Assembly (NCBI GenBank): GCA_013339765.2
Contig: CM023453.1
Span: 35,870,526 to 35,934,525 of the forward strand
Length of the DNA stretch: 64,000 nucleotides
Origin: Haemaphysalis longicornis
Lineage: Eukaryota > Arthropoda > Arachnida > Ixodida > Ixodidae
Direction: 5' to 3'
Translations under genes and position numbers: made by a program
Notes under the pieces: generated by a model
What the model was told of the DNA's origin: nothing
What the model saw: only the letters and a program-made list of their open reading frames with translations
The model's database searches: none
In this document: in pieces, positions 1 to 10,519 of the stretch
How positions within the stretch are numbered: the first letter of the stretch is position 1
Layout: every line of letters starts with the position of its first letter

Positions 1-76
1 TAAAATCAAGTGAAGGCCATCATCCGGCCAGCATATAAGGCAGCCCTTAACGTGGAAATTTTTACCGAGAGACATT

Positions 77-265
77 GAAAACCGCTGGGCCGCCAAGGTA
101 GCAGAATGGACAACCGCAGGTGGGTCGAGATGAAGGGGAAAGCCATTAACTAGATGGAGGGGCGAAATAAGAGAATTCGGAACCAAACAATGGACTGGGG
201 AAGCATAGCACCACGGTGGGCGAAGTTCAAAGGGAGAAACCTCGTCCGCCAGTGGACATACATAA
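77..265 (+). pseudogene. LINE ORF2 C-terminal remnant
   Basis: One reading frame, with two in-frame stops, contains ENRWAAKVAEW, then TRWRGEIREFG and a Trp-rich tail. This is the C-terminal tail that follows the GHVMRRQDNRWA motif in endonuclease-reverse transcriptases of arthropod LINEs. The same family is present on the minus strand at 44.66-45.64 kb, where the GHVMRRQDNRWA motif itself is visible. The upstream part of the protein is absent or unrecognisable in the first 76 bases. The piece is decayed and non-functional. Confidence 0.6.
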
Positions 266-544
266 GTTGCCGAGGAGGATGATGAAATGGATCTCAAATT
301 GGGTCTTTATAACGCCTTTGAAGAAATCAGAAACCACTCTCGTAGCTCCACGGGAAGACAAAATCGAGTCTTCCTAAGGAAGACAGGCACACCCCTCCCT
401 CCCCAGCGGGAAAGTATCGATTATGCGCCATAACGGATATTTCACCGATGCAACTACTTCGCATGAAAACTACCAAAACTACACAAACTATCCAAACCTA
501 CACATGAACGGGCGATATTGCAGGGTACACCTTCATTGACGAAA

Positions 545-1330
545 GTTTAAGTATGATGAGGACACAGTATACACGGACTCCAGGTCTACAAAAGTACGAG
601 ACAGAAATTGCCTTAGATGGTCACTGGCAATCTGACTGCATGATATATATACAGGAACGAAGAAGCAGAAGCTGGAGCCATCCTCTTGTCAATCCGACAA
701 GAATGTATCGAATAGAAGCGCAAACTCTCAAAAGGCGTTAAACTATTGGCTGCAGGGGGAACACTGAAACGCTTCGGTAAGATCACCCCATCCACAGTGA
801 AGAAGGTTAACAACGTCACCTGGACAACCGGACACAAGGGTCTGGAAGAGAACGAGGTACCGACCAAGAGGCACGCGAACTCACGTGCCGTGCACGTTGG
901 ATTTACGACCACCCCACTACCCTCCACGAAAAACGAAAGAAGGTCTCACCGTCCTACGCCTAGGAACACGATCTTTCCCAGTGCTAAATGTCGAAGAATC
1001 GTAAACTCTAGAGGATAAACCACCAAAAGTATCTTCAAATGCATGTGGGCGGAGGTGGGCGGTGGGAACATAATACATCATACATACACTCTTCCCCGCA
1101 GCAGAGCCATGCTCAAAGGCAAGTATGCTCAGGTGATAGGGATTCAAGCATCACAAATTACACTTCTATCTAGGTGCGGGAGAAGGCTTTGGCCAACTCA
1201 TTAACTAAATGTCAGCACGAGCTGATCGAAGGAGAAGAGGAAAATATCTAATTTCCACAAGGATGCCGTAGTCCGGAACCCCCGGGATGGCCGAGAGGGC
1301 CTTCTCTGCGCGTTCAATAAGGGCAAGAAA
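545..1330 (+). pseudogene. LINE RNase H domain and C-terminal tail, decayed
   Basis: Around 560-590 a YTDSR-like start of an RNase H domain is followed by a frame reading EAEAGAILLSIRQE. A later stretch reads NVTWTTGHKGLEENE, matching the TWxPGHxGxxGNE block of LINE-type RNase H domains. The last block sits at about 800-870. Frameshifts and stops interrupt the frame throughout. The tail near 1,300 contains TTCAATAAGGGC, resembling the polyadenylation-like end of this LINE type. An independent host RNase H is unlikely because no complete domain is preserved. Confidence 0.5.
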
Positions 1331-1395
1331 GGAAACTGCTGCATATGGGGCTCTGCATTTCAGGTTTCACTCTTGAACCCCGTACCATTTGTTTA

Positions 1396-1412
1396 CCCCC
1401 CCCCCCCCCCCC
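1396..1412. repeat. Poly(C) homopolymer
   Basis: Seventeen consecutive C residues. Similar runs occur near 28.32, 32.83, 34.59 and 35.51 kb, and a 15-G run near 61.60 kb. Confidence 0.95.
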
Positions 1413-2349
1413 TACCTTCTAAACCCCAATTCATTCTCCTACCAAAAAAAAAAGCAAAAACAGCCAGTCTGCCATAAACCTTAGAGAATAAACACTAACC
1501 TTCTCCCTTACACTGACTAACACCTCGCAGCCGAAACCTTTCACGCTCACCTTTTAATCACCAGAAGCAGCAGAGAGGGCCTCTGTCTCCCCTGGGCCGC
1601 GGCGATTAAACATTCTTGTTGCTAGTCCTCTCTTGGCTTGCCTTCACTGCTCGCGAAGCGCATAGATCGTAAATTCAGCAATTAACTCGACAACGCTCCC
1701 TGAGAGTCGATTTAACGCTATAGCGTGGTACATAGGGAGGCGCAAACTTAGATGTCCCCTGTTACTTTTTTGCATTGGTCACTAACCCAAGGATGGAAGT
1801 ACTTATAGATTACAAGCAGGGCGCTGGAATCGGGCCGCCTGCGGCTCTTCATAGTTGTCCGCGTTTATTTCTTTTCGTTATGGAAGCTTCGACGCACTAC
1901 AAAGCACCGGAAACAAGGCCTTTTCATGAATTACCGCTCTGCGTCTCGCACAAGGCTTTAATTAGAGCGACAACCCTGTGAACTCAGCACAGATTTATGG
2001 CACCGCACCAAAAAAGAAATAAAAAAGATCCATTACACGGTGGGAATGCGGATGACTGGTAAAAGTTTTTGGTGCACAGAATTGAGGTAAAACAGGTCGG
2101 CTAAAAGGTATGAGCAAAGTTCAGGTCAAAACCTGAGACCTATGATTTATGGAAACCTGGAGGTACAGAAAAGCTGACAGAAAAACGGCCGGAGAGCAGG
2201 AGAGCTCGTCCAGGGAAAGGGAAACAGCAGCACCGGAGGAGGGTTCTGATAGAGAAGGAGCGCGCAAAGCTTATTCAGGATCAGATGGTGGTGAACTGGA
2301 CAGCCCTTTACCGGGCTGTCTCCTGAAGTGCAGAGATCCAGCGCCTTTT
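1413..2349. other. No recognisable gene
   Basis: No ORF here has a coherent family signature, and no RNA gene or terminal repeat was seen. The short plus-strand ORF at 1,775-1,981 has no recognisable motif. Confidence 0.5.
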
Positions 2350-2560
2350 TGATGCGGTTACCCAAAGGAGCTCGTCAAGAAAGGAGGTAGCCCGAGTCGG
2401 CCAGGTGGGACTCAAGGATGCGCTTTTTTGTTTGTGGGCGGACTGCTGATATTTCGGAAATGATTCTGGGGGCATTCCCAAAGCACGTGGCTAGCATCGG
2501 GGTAGCCCCCGCAGTAGTTAAAATGCGGCGGTTCGTTCTCATAAATGTTAAGGAGGCGTA

Positions 2561-2740
2561 ATTGATTTGATTGATTGTAGGGTTTAACGTGCCGACACTA
2601 CACAGGCGATGAGGCGCGCCACTGTGGAGGGCTCCGGATTAATTTAGACCACCTGGTGATCGTCAACGTTAGCTGAAATCTCGAACACACGGGCGTTCTT
2701 GCTTTTCGCCTGCACCAGAAAAGCGGCCGCAGCGGCCTGG
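2561..2740 (-). mobile_element. Ruka-like SINE fragment, tRNA head missing
   Basis: It contains the body shared with the copies at 4.3, 16.6 and 53.8 kb: a GATTGATTGTAGGGTTTAACG tail-side motif, GATGAGGCGCGCC, GGGCTCCGGATTAATTT, and a CACACGGGCGTT block ending in GCGGCCGC. The tRNA-related part seen in the longer copies is absent, so this is a 5'-truncated copy in minus orientation. No convincing TSD was found. It sits inside the decayed minus-strand LINE. The family name is from memory of tick SINEs. Confidence 0.75.
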
Positions 2741-3109
2741 AAAGGATGGTGAATCTGGTCGGGGTGTTTGTGCCTGACGAAGTAGTGTGCCTTGTTATCT
2801 AGTTAGGTCGTGGTGTTGTGCTGGAAACGCTCTTACGTTCAGTTTTAACTGCTTAAGAATTTTCAGACTAGGGTGGACCTCCGCATGCGGAATACCTGTT
2901 GCCCGGATTCTCATCTCGCGGGCGAGCGAGTCTGCCCTTTCAATTCCAAGCATTTCGACATGCCCAGCGGCCCATATGACGGCGTATGTACGGTTGGTAG
3001 GCTCATTTATTAGATGCGCTGTGTCCTTTGTTCTTTATAACCTGCCGACATGCTTCCTGCGAGTTGGTGAATATGATAACTGGCATAGTCTGTGTGTTTG
3101 GATCTTAGG

Positions 3110-3161
3110 GGAGAGAGAGAGAAGAGAGAGAAAGAGAGAGAAAGAGAGAGAAAGAGAGAGA
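3110..3161. repeat. (GA)n microsatellite
   Basis: A GA/AG-rich array with AAAGAGAGAG sub-repeats inside the RNase H region of the minus-strand LINE. It probably expanded after the element died. Confidence 0.95.
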
Positions 3162-3310
3162 TGTAGTCTCCGATGGCCCGGGCTATGGCCCGGAGCCTCC
3201 ATGTCTGCTACCGTGGAGAATCGGTATCGGTCCGTATAGAGGGTGGCTAGAACTGCTCGGAAGGTCGACGGATTGTAGAACGTTGTTGCACCTAGCATAC
3301 GCCGTTGCAT

Positions 3311-4307
3311 GGGCTCAGGTCTTCACAATTAGTGACGACACACAAGGCCCTAGTCACGGGCTCGGAAGTGCGCCACGGTGGAAGACGCCAGAAAAGCTCG
3401 TAAAAATGCGTGGCATTACATAGCCGAGAACGTTGCTGCACTTTAAAGATGCCTCTTCGGCAGGTGCAACAGCGCCTGCTCAAACGATCGGTGCTAGCAG
3501 CGTTTGGTAACAAGTTGAGAGATGTTTGTTTGGTATTGTTAATTCCGTAAAGTACCGCTAGACTGATTGTCGGACCAAGATTGAGGCTTTCTGGATTTAT
3601 AAGACAGGCTGGAGTAAGAAACATGCCCACTAAAGCCAGCCAATTGCCTGGCGTACGCTTTCGCCGTTTCTGGTTCCTGGCATGCGCTCTCCCTCTTTTA
3701 TAGTTCACTGTGAAGGGTCGCAAGGGTGAAGGCTTGGGCGAGTTTGCGCTGTTCCCCTTTTGTGAAGGGTCAATATTTCCCGGCCAAGGCATTCCGTCAG
3801 AGCTAAATTGCAGTGTTTCCAATCTTCGTTCCAGCATCTCCACCCCCCCTCCTGTCCCCGTTCTTCCTTCAGCATTTCGGGAAAAAAAATTTCACGTGGC
3901 TTTGTCTTAATGGTATTAAGACAAAAGTGGTTATCCTTCGTACAAATACACTCTAAGGGGGGTAGAAAAAGGGAGAAAATCGCCGGTTTTCTCCCCAAGC
4001 CCAGCGAGTTCCTGCTTTTAGCTCATTACATGTAGCGCCCTCTGTCGGCTTCTACCAAACACCGAAACGGGGAAGGGAATAATCTTCCCTGCCGTATCGC
4101 GATCTGCCGTCGAGGCCGTTCTTCAAAACTGTGCAACGAAGCAAACTGTGCAACGAAGCCGTTCTTCGTTGCACAGTAACTTTCACCGATCGGGCGTAAA
4201 CGACGACTCTGCGCAACACCGCCCCTGCAGTGTGTTGCTTACTTGTCCTCCCACTGTCCTTTAGGGCGCAGCACTTAGGCGCCCGTTCGTGGGCTAAGGG
4301 GTGTCCC
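3311..4307. other. No recognisable gene; small hairpin at 4,146-4,176
   Basis: No coherent coding signal was recognised. At 4,129-4,159 a 15-bp motif ACTGTGCAACGAAGC is repeated with a 1-bp gap. The second copy forms a perfect 13-bp stem (CTGTGCAACGAAG) with its reverse complement across a 5-nt loop, ending at 4,176. Confidence 0.5.
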
Positions 4308-4573
4308 GTCGGTGCCATCGATTGATTGATTGTAGGGTTTAACGCACCGACGCAAAGCAGGTGATGAGGCACGCCATAGTGGAGAGCTCCGGATTAATTT
4401 TGACCACCTGGGGATCTTTAACGTGCACCCAAATCTCGTAAACACGGGAGTTTTTGCTCTTCGACTCCATTAGAAAATCGGCCGCCATTGCTGGGAATCG
4501 AACCCGCGACCTTGTGCTCAGCAGCGCAACGCCTTAGCCACTGAGCCACCGCGGCGGGTGTCGGTGTCATCGA
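4308..4573 (-). mobile_element. Full Ruka-like SINE with 14-bp TSD
   Basis: The SINE body is 4,322-4,559. It is flanked by GTCGGTGCCATCGA (4,308-4,321) and GTCGGTGTCATCGA (4,560-4,573), a 14-bp TSD with one mismatch. On the minus strand the head carries a tRNA-like A box (TGGCTCAGTGGCTAAGGCG) and a B box (GGTTCGATTCC). The 3' tail is built from ATTG repeats. SINEs of this type are transcribed by RNA polymerase III and mobilised by LINE proteins. The TSD shows this copy was inserted by target-primed reverse transcription. Confidence 0.9.
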
Positions 4574-4751
4574 GCGAACAATGGAAAGTACGAAGAGTGA
4601 AAGAACACAGAGGAGGACAATTTCGAGAAATTCGGAGGAAAGGGCGGCTCGCCAAGACGGCGCGAAACGCTCTCCGAAAGTGTGCGGGGGGGAAGGGGGC
4701 AGTGTGCTGTGTTCGCGCGAGATGCTCCACGGAGTTCGCGGTCCCTCCCTA

Positions 4752-6297
4752 AGCCGCACTAAAGTGAACTAGAAAAAACTTCTACGGCCCTATTCTCGAC
4801 TGCACAAATTGCCGGCAATTCAGGCAATTTTCCAGAAGTCTTTCCTGATTGGCTTTCAGTTTTGGTCACGTGCTTCCGGTTGACAAAGCGGTTGTGTGTG
4901 CTGTCGTCATTTTGACGTTTCATGTCGCTTACGGACCCCAGTTCTAAAGTTTGCCTTATTTCTCGTTACTAAAGGCGCATAATTCTTGGCCGGCAATGAA
5001 AAACCAGACTAAATACAGCGGACATGACAACGTAAGTCTGTCTTTGCTATTCAACAACAATACTGCCTGTAATACACACCCCCTCTGTGATTGGCTGAGA
5101 AGGCGTGACGCAATTTAAACAGTTGGCGGGAACGATTACGTCCTGCATTGGCAACTTCAGCCTGCGTAAAAGTGACGTAATACTACGTAACAGCTTGAAA
5201 ATGCCGGCTGTTTCTGTCACAAAATACAAGCAAAATAGGGCAAAATATTGCCCCGGCTTACGGCGCCGCGAAATGTGCGGCAATTTGCAGCAGGCGCAGT
5301 TTCGCATGCGCGCTGTTTAAAGCATGTTTCCTACCGAAACAAATTATAGTTTCAACTGCTTCCAAGTCAGCTGTCATGGAACATACAAATAACATGCAGC
5401 ATTTTGCTTTTATGTTTGCCAATGAAATAAAGATTAGTTGTTTGGCGTAACCGCAACATAAGAGGGCAGTACAAGCCTCTCCATGATAGAGTTCCTGTAT
5501 ATAGCTCCCTGCGGGAGCTATATACAGGAACTCTACTCCATGACAAAGAGAACACAACGCATGGCATTTGTCCATACTTGTCCTAGTAAGCTGTTGGGTC
5601 ACATGATCGAACTCAAGAGAAAAATAATGAAAAGTGACTATTTAGTTCATTACAGCGCTGATTGCAGTCGAGCTTGACGAATGAGTGAATCGGCGACATC
5701 GGTGCGCTCCGCAGTTATCAGGCGTAGCGCTTCGCTGCTCTTATTTGTCATAGAAGCGATGGTCGCGGCCGTCTTTTTCTGTGATCACGCCATAAACTTG
5801 TAACATAGCAGCAGACGATGGCGTGGCGGCGGTGGCGGCAGGGAAGGTGATAACGCAACAAAGCCTGCATTGAAGCAGAGAGCCCAGCTATGTTAATAAA
5901 AGCGATTGAAAGAAATAAATAGATACGGTAAAAAAATTGTGTGATGTTCTTTAGCTCGACATCCGCCTTTCGCTCGCTTTTGGATCAACGTTATTCGATC
6001 GCCTTGTGGTGTTGGCGCCAAATTTGACCTCCAGAAGTGCGTTTTTCTTGTCAGCCTCAACTACCGTCTTAATTTCTATAGTACATGCCAAGTGTTTTTA
6101 TATCTTTCTTGCACCATATTTGATACCTTGGTAGCGATCTTTATGAGTGACTCGTCAAATTACACTGCATGTCGTCATAACTATAGGTGCAGCACGTCAC
6201 TGATTGCTTACGTCATGCTTACGCAAAAAAACATGGGCGAAATGCCGGCAATTTTTTGCAGTCGAGAATAGGGCCCGTAGTTCACTTTAGCCGCACT
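4752..6297. mobile_element. Unclassified 1.5-kb inverted-repeat DNA transposon, 9-bp TSD
   Basis: The 9-bp direct repeat AGCCGCACT lies at 4,752-4,760 and 6,289-6,297. The element between them (4,761-6,288) begins AAAGTGAACTA and ends with its exact reverse complement. A second inner inverted block, GGCCCTATTCTCGACTGCA followed by AAATTGCCGGCA, matches at both ends, and the left end carries an extra 12-bp piece between the two blocks. No transposase is recognised inside, so this is a non-autonomous copy. A 9-bp TSD would fit Mutator-like elements (9-10 bp) and argues against Tc1/mariner (TA) or piggyBac (TTAA). The superfamily remains unassigned. Confidence 0.7.
5479..5543. mobile_element. 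49-bp hAT-like hairpin MITE with 8-bp TSD
   Basis: The core (5,487-5,535) is a perfect palindrome of two 23-bp arms starting TAGAGTTCCTGTATAT, separated by 3 nt. It is bounded by the exact 8-bp direct repeat CTCCATGA at 5,479-5,486 and 5,536-5,543. The same terminal sequence bounds the 390-bp element at 50.77 kb, which has its own 8-bp TSD. An 8-bp TSD and ends fitting YARNG are known hAT features. The element is essentially two ends with no interior and lies nested in the 9-bp-TSD transposon. Confidence 0.85.
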
Positions 6298-7756
6298 TCG
6301 CACATACGACACAGAGGCTCCCCATTGCTGCCGTCGAGAAAACCCACGAGTGAGTGCTCCCTCAGCGCACTGCAGCCATCATGGAGCGAGTGCTGAACTG
6401 TGAGCGAGGCAACCGGTCGTACGCTTCGTCAGCCGCTGCAGCTAAACGAGCTGCCAATTTATTTCCGTGTTCCCCTTTCCAAAATAAAACAAGAAAAAAG
6501 GTGGGGAACAACACCCGCACCAGCAAAGCTATGAGCGGAGGCTAAGCACCGCCGACACCAGAAGCGCGAGTGAGTGCTGAACAATGAGCGAGGCAACGGG
6601 TGCATGTGCTTCGTCAGCCACTGCAAATGCAAGTTTTCTGTAACCATACAAATATGTCAAATTCTTTGCCTCAACACATTTTGCACAGTTAAAACAGCTA
6701 AACAGCTGCATCCAAATATCGCAGTAGGGAGTATCGTAATCGCCAGCCAATTTTTTTTTTATCATGTGCTCCCCACGCGAACGCACGGCTCACCAGCCGT
6801 GTGCGAGCACATTCTGCGGGTGCCGTTGCATGCTTGCCGGTGCGACTCGCCTGCGCCCTGTTCAACGTTACCACTCCATTTGTGGACGCTTTCTACTGAC
6901 GCCAAAGCATAAAAGAGGGCAGTGTTGATATTAAACTTCCCCTTTCTTCATCTACGAGCACGGACCGCAGCATATTGATGCATCAGCTACCAACAATAGA
7001 AGGCCCCCATTCCATAGCATCTTGGCTGGCATCTCTGAATGGTTGCCAGACCAGTGGTGCGCTCTTCGCTATAAGAGCGAAGGAAAGGAGACTCAAACAT
7101 ACGCGCTGCACTGTTTCGTTGCACGTTTCTCTTTTTTTAGCTATTCTGCTGCTTCCTACAAAACTTGGAACTAATAAAAGGTTGTAATTGCACGGGTTAC
7201 ATGTGACGAAACAAAACTCAGCTGAGGCTCACTCAATGCTGTGGGTTATCAAAACAAACAAGCCCATTGTTCCTACTTGCATGCTCTGAGATCAGTGTTA
7301 AATACTTTGCAGCCGTTTAAGGTTTAGTTGTGCGTTGTGATCACGCGAATGCTATAGAGATGTGAAACGCGTTGTGGCAATGTGTTATGTATACGTGTAT
7401 TATGCTTTCGCTATCGTCTATTGCGTGTGTGGTGCGTTGGCAATGCCTGCAATGAAGCGTATGCCGCTGTATGGTGCTATGTTTCTTCCCAATCTTTGCC
7501 CACCAGCGTGCGGCCTCTAATGTTGCCTATGTATTGGTTAGCCATAGAGGAAACGCCTTGATGTAAGCAATGTAAGCACCCACTGATAATGATGCTTAGT
7601 AGCTGCCACTCCCCACCCCAACCTTTTCCTTTAGCGTCATCTATCAGGCATTTTTAAACATCTACAATCGCTTTACTTCGAGCTCGCGAGATGGGGAGCA
7701 GGCTAATCGTTCACTTCGAGTTGTTGATCAATTCGCTCTCGCGCTACAAACGACTA
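6298..7756. other. No recognisable gene
   Basis: Several short ORFs are present, but none shows a known motif. One purine-poor stretch contains a T-run at 6,751-6,760. No terminal repeats or RNA genes were recognised. Confidence 0.5.
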
Positions 7757-7965
7757 CCCTCCTGGTTAGCTCAGTTGGTAGAGAGGCTGCTCCGGTTAGG
7801 CGGTGGTCCCGGGTTCGAATTCTGGACCAGGGCGAATTTCTTCGACTGCGAAGTTTCTGAGAAAGCTGTTTAGCTTTCCTTTGTAGCCGTATGGCTGCAT
7901 GGAGGTGGGCAGCTTTACTTTGTTATCCACCTCCGTGCAGACATACCGCTACAAACTTTCCGTGG
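7757..7965 (+). mobile_element. tRNA-derived SINE, second family
   Basis: The tRNA-like head at about 7,757-7,833 has an A box (TTAGCTCAGTTGGTAGAG) and a B box (GGTTCGAATTC). It is followed by a non-tRNA body with the imperfect inverted motif TGCATGGAGGTGGGCAG / CCACCTCCGTGCAGAC. It is not a functional tRNA gene: the acceptor ends do not pair properly and the anticodon arm is poor. The 3' end and TSD were not resolved. Confidence 0.65.
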
Positions 7966-9327
7966 TATGTATACTACCTGCGGTCTCTTAATCGCCGTTT
8001 GACGATCGCATGAGTGAACAGAACCTTTACGTTTTTCAGAGAGTGTAACTACCACGACGGTTTTTCCGAGTCTAGTGTTCACAAACCGGGGAATGTGGCT
8101 TTTAAACTAAACATTATCAAATTTTGATGGTTAGTCCGGCAGCTTGTGCCACATTCTCAAGTAGTCCTGTCCCGGCTAATATACCGATTTCAATTAGCCT
8201 CCGAATTCGGATGTTGCTGGCTTATCGCACAGTTGTTTAGTTAAGAGGCATTAGAGCATGGAGCGTTGCTTCTATAGTTCTAGTTTGAACTTAGTCTAAA
8301 GTGACAAAATACTTTTGGACACGTCTCCCAGTCGCCATTCGAAAATGCACTGTAGCAGTTCTGGATGTTAACCTTGCTCTGTGCGCCTGTTTTACAGAGA
8401 AGCGAATTCATGTCAGCAAAAAGCGACAAGATGTGTTTTCAAAGAGGCAGAAAGCGCATGGCTGGGGCCCCATGCAACTACGAAAGCAGTCCAATGCGAT
8501 CGCTGTGAAGTTCAAAGCTCGCAGTGTCATCGGTGTCATCGAATATTTTGTTGCTGTCACCGATACAACCTGCTAGTGCCGTGAAATATTCGGCAGCGAT
8601 CGCGTGCTGTAGGCACGAGCAACGACATAAAATGAGATGTGCGAGTGCTATCAAAATTCGCAGGAAGCAGACTACGCCCGCCAAAAGTGGCCAAGGTAAA
8701 TCGCATAGCGCCAGCTCCCGGCCAGAACAAGGAGAGCAGCAGCATGGAGCCCCCAATCGTCCACGAGCCGCGCCCGCAGACAGAGCCCTGGGCCGTCAAG
8801 GGCGAAAATGAGCCGGGGAGTAACGCCCCTCCCTCGGGTTGCCAGAGGACCACCCTTCGCTGAACCGGAAGCAATCCCTGCAACGTCTCATGTACGCGAG
8901 CGGACGCAGATGGACGGGAGGCCGCCTATGTAGTGTGGGCGTACACGTCAAACCTTTCGTGGAACACTCAATCACGGTTTTAATAGTACGCTACGCACAT
9001 ACATGGGATCATGCTGCTATATTTACTACTCCAAGACCTCGTTCCGTAAAATGTCAGCGTGTATATCGAAAGCTTCAGGGAAGGGAGTCCCTAGCATTAC
9101 GTGTGCGGGAATGTCGTTCGCCAGATCTTGGGGGACATCAGCGTGACCAAATAAGAGGTTGGTAAATGGCGAGGCCAAGCATGCAATTACAGCTCAAAAT
9201 AGAACGTTTTCAGAAACAGCATCGCAACTGCAAGCCTTGGGCTGTGTACAGCGCGCATCTTTTGCACTAATCGCATGCTGGGCCTCGTCATCCCTCGAAG
9301 TCGCACGTTGTTTGGTGCGTCCGTGTG
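7966..9327. other. No recognisable gene
   Basis: The region contains overlapping short ORFs near 8,300-9,160 without recognisable domains. It lies directly upstream of the duplicated zinc-finger segment and could include its unrecognised upstream flank. Confidence 0.45.
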
Positions 9328-10458
9328 CTCATTCTGGGGAAGAACAGCCACGGCGATTTCTGAGAGTGCTGTTAGAGATGTTATGCGAAAGGCGTACTAT
9401 GTTCGTCCACTGCAAAAGAAAAAATGCAGGATCAGGCTTGAAGTAAATGGGTCGCATATAACTTATGTGCGGGCAAAGCTTAGAACAAGGCTTAACAGCG
9501 ACGAGGGATAGGACGCTACGAACACGTGATCGTTGAGAGGGAAAAAAACGACAAATACAGGCACGAAGCACTGTTTCTGTCACCGGTGTATGCCATTTCT
9601 CTCTTCCACGACTGCTAGCCTCGTCTTTTTCGCCTCACAGATCAGGAGCAAACTAACTCAACTACTTTTGGATTAACCACGGTTTCTAGAGAACAATACC
9701 AGCAAAATCAACTGGAGTGATAGTGTGCACTTTCTATGGAGCAGGCCGATTGTAGTTGGCACTGTTTGCTAGAAAGTGGACCAGGCTGGTCACGGTAGCA
9801 GCTTCGCTGGGGACTGGGTAGACCCTGAAAGCTTGCACAAGTGAGAAGTTACGCTATATCTGCTTTTGCTAGCAAATAAAGGGCGTGACAATGCTTTGAA
9901 GCAGTACCAACACAAACTCGAGAGACGTCATTTCAAACACTGGCGCCGACGCCCGCTTATCCAACGCAGGGCGCCGCAGCAACCGCTCATGGCAACCGTA
10001 ACCGTTGCCAGTGATCCGGCTGCCCCCATGTGAGCAACCGCAAGGGCAACGGCAGGAGACACTACAAGAAACTGCACGCATCCCTGGAGAACCCCAAGGA
10101 GTGTTGTGGGAAGCTTTTCAGCACAAAATTCGACTGCTTTCTACACCGGAAGAAGGTACATCCCGGAGTGGAATTCCTATGCAGCTTCTGCGACAAGGTG
10201 TTCAACAGACTGACGCTACAAAACAGGTAGGATGATTCCACGTACGATGACCAAATTTTCGCCTGGTCAGTCAGCCTGAATGTGCCGATAATGTGCTGGT
10301 CTCGAAACGCGATAATTGTAAGCATAGTTAAACGAGGGACAGGTGAGAGAGGAGGAAATGTGGCAAAAAGGCGTATTATCTACTATGCGGATTAATGACC
10401 AGCAGGCAGTATTGCCATTTCGTCGACATATCTTGCTTCGGGAATACTATACCCATTT
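9328..10458 (+). repeat. Direct segmental duplication, copy 1
   Basis: This 1.13-kb segment aligns along its whole length with 48,005-49,136 in the same orientation. Shared landmarks include TTATGCGAA(A/G)GGCGTAC, CTTTTGGATTAACCACGGTT, TCACGGTAGCAGCTTCGC and GACCAGCAGGCAGTATTG. The copies have nearly equal length but show many substitutions and small indels, so the duplication is old. Each copy contains a zinc-finger exon relic in its second half. Whether the unit is a segmental duplication or an undescribed repeat family cannot be decided from two copies. Confidence 0.8.
10006..10230 (+). pseudogene. C2H2 zinc-finger exon relic (copy 1)
   Basis: The frame encodes a first finger with C-x4-C and H-x4-H (RRHYKKLH). 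The second finger-like unit is CCGKLFSTKFDCFLHRKKVH, and a third begins FLCSFCDKVFNR. The exon ends at CAG followed by GTAGGA, a plausible 5' splice site in the middle of finger 3. An in-frame TGA lies between the two cysteines of finger 1, so the copy is damaged. Proteins of this class usually bind DNA. The second copy at 48.67 kb lacks this stop but has lost other residues. Confidence 0.6.
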
Positions 10459-10519
10459 AATTATTAAATGAATAACGAGTGTATTAAATCTATAACGAGA
10501 TATCAATAACGAGTGTTTC

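Larger units (their letters stand above)
2350..3300 (-). pseudogene. LINE RNase H and C-terminal zinc motif, minus strand
   Basis: Read on the minus strand, about 3,260-3,170 encodes LYTDRYRFSTVADME. This is followed by VIIFTNSQEACR near 3,080-3,045 and VIWAAGHVEMLGIERADSLARE near 2,980-2,915, which are the consecutive motif blocks of a LINE RNase H domain. Further down, 2,520-2,450 encodes YCGGYPDASHVLWEC, the CxxxxxxxH...C tail motif of these LINEs. The coding part is interrupted by a GA microsatellite at 3,110-3,161 and a SINE piece at 2,561-2,740, plus stops and frameshifts. The element is therefore an old, dead LINE 3' portion. Confidence 0.65.

Noticed and set aside
3035..3310. Signal-peptide-like Leu/Ser-rich minus-strand ORF
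   Set aside because: The Leu/Ser stretch is the translation of the (GA)n microsatellite inside a LINE relic.
7757..7833. Candidate tRNA gene
   Set aside because: It has A and B boxes, but the acceptor ends do not pair and a SINE body follows. The same applies to the tRNA-like heads near 15.69, 23.21, 25.68, 31.37, 59.89 and 62.33 kb.
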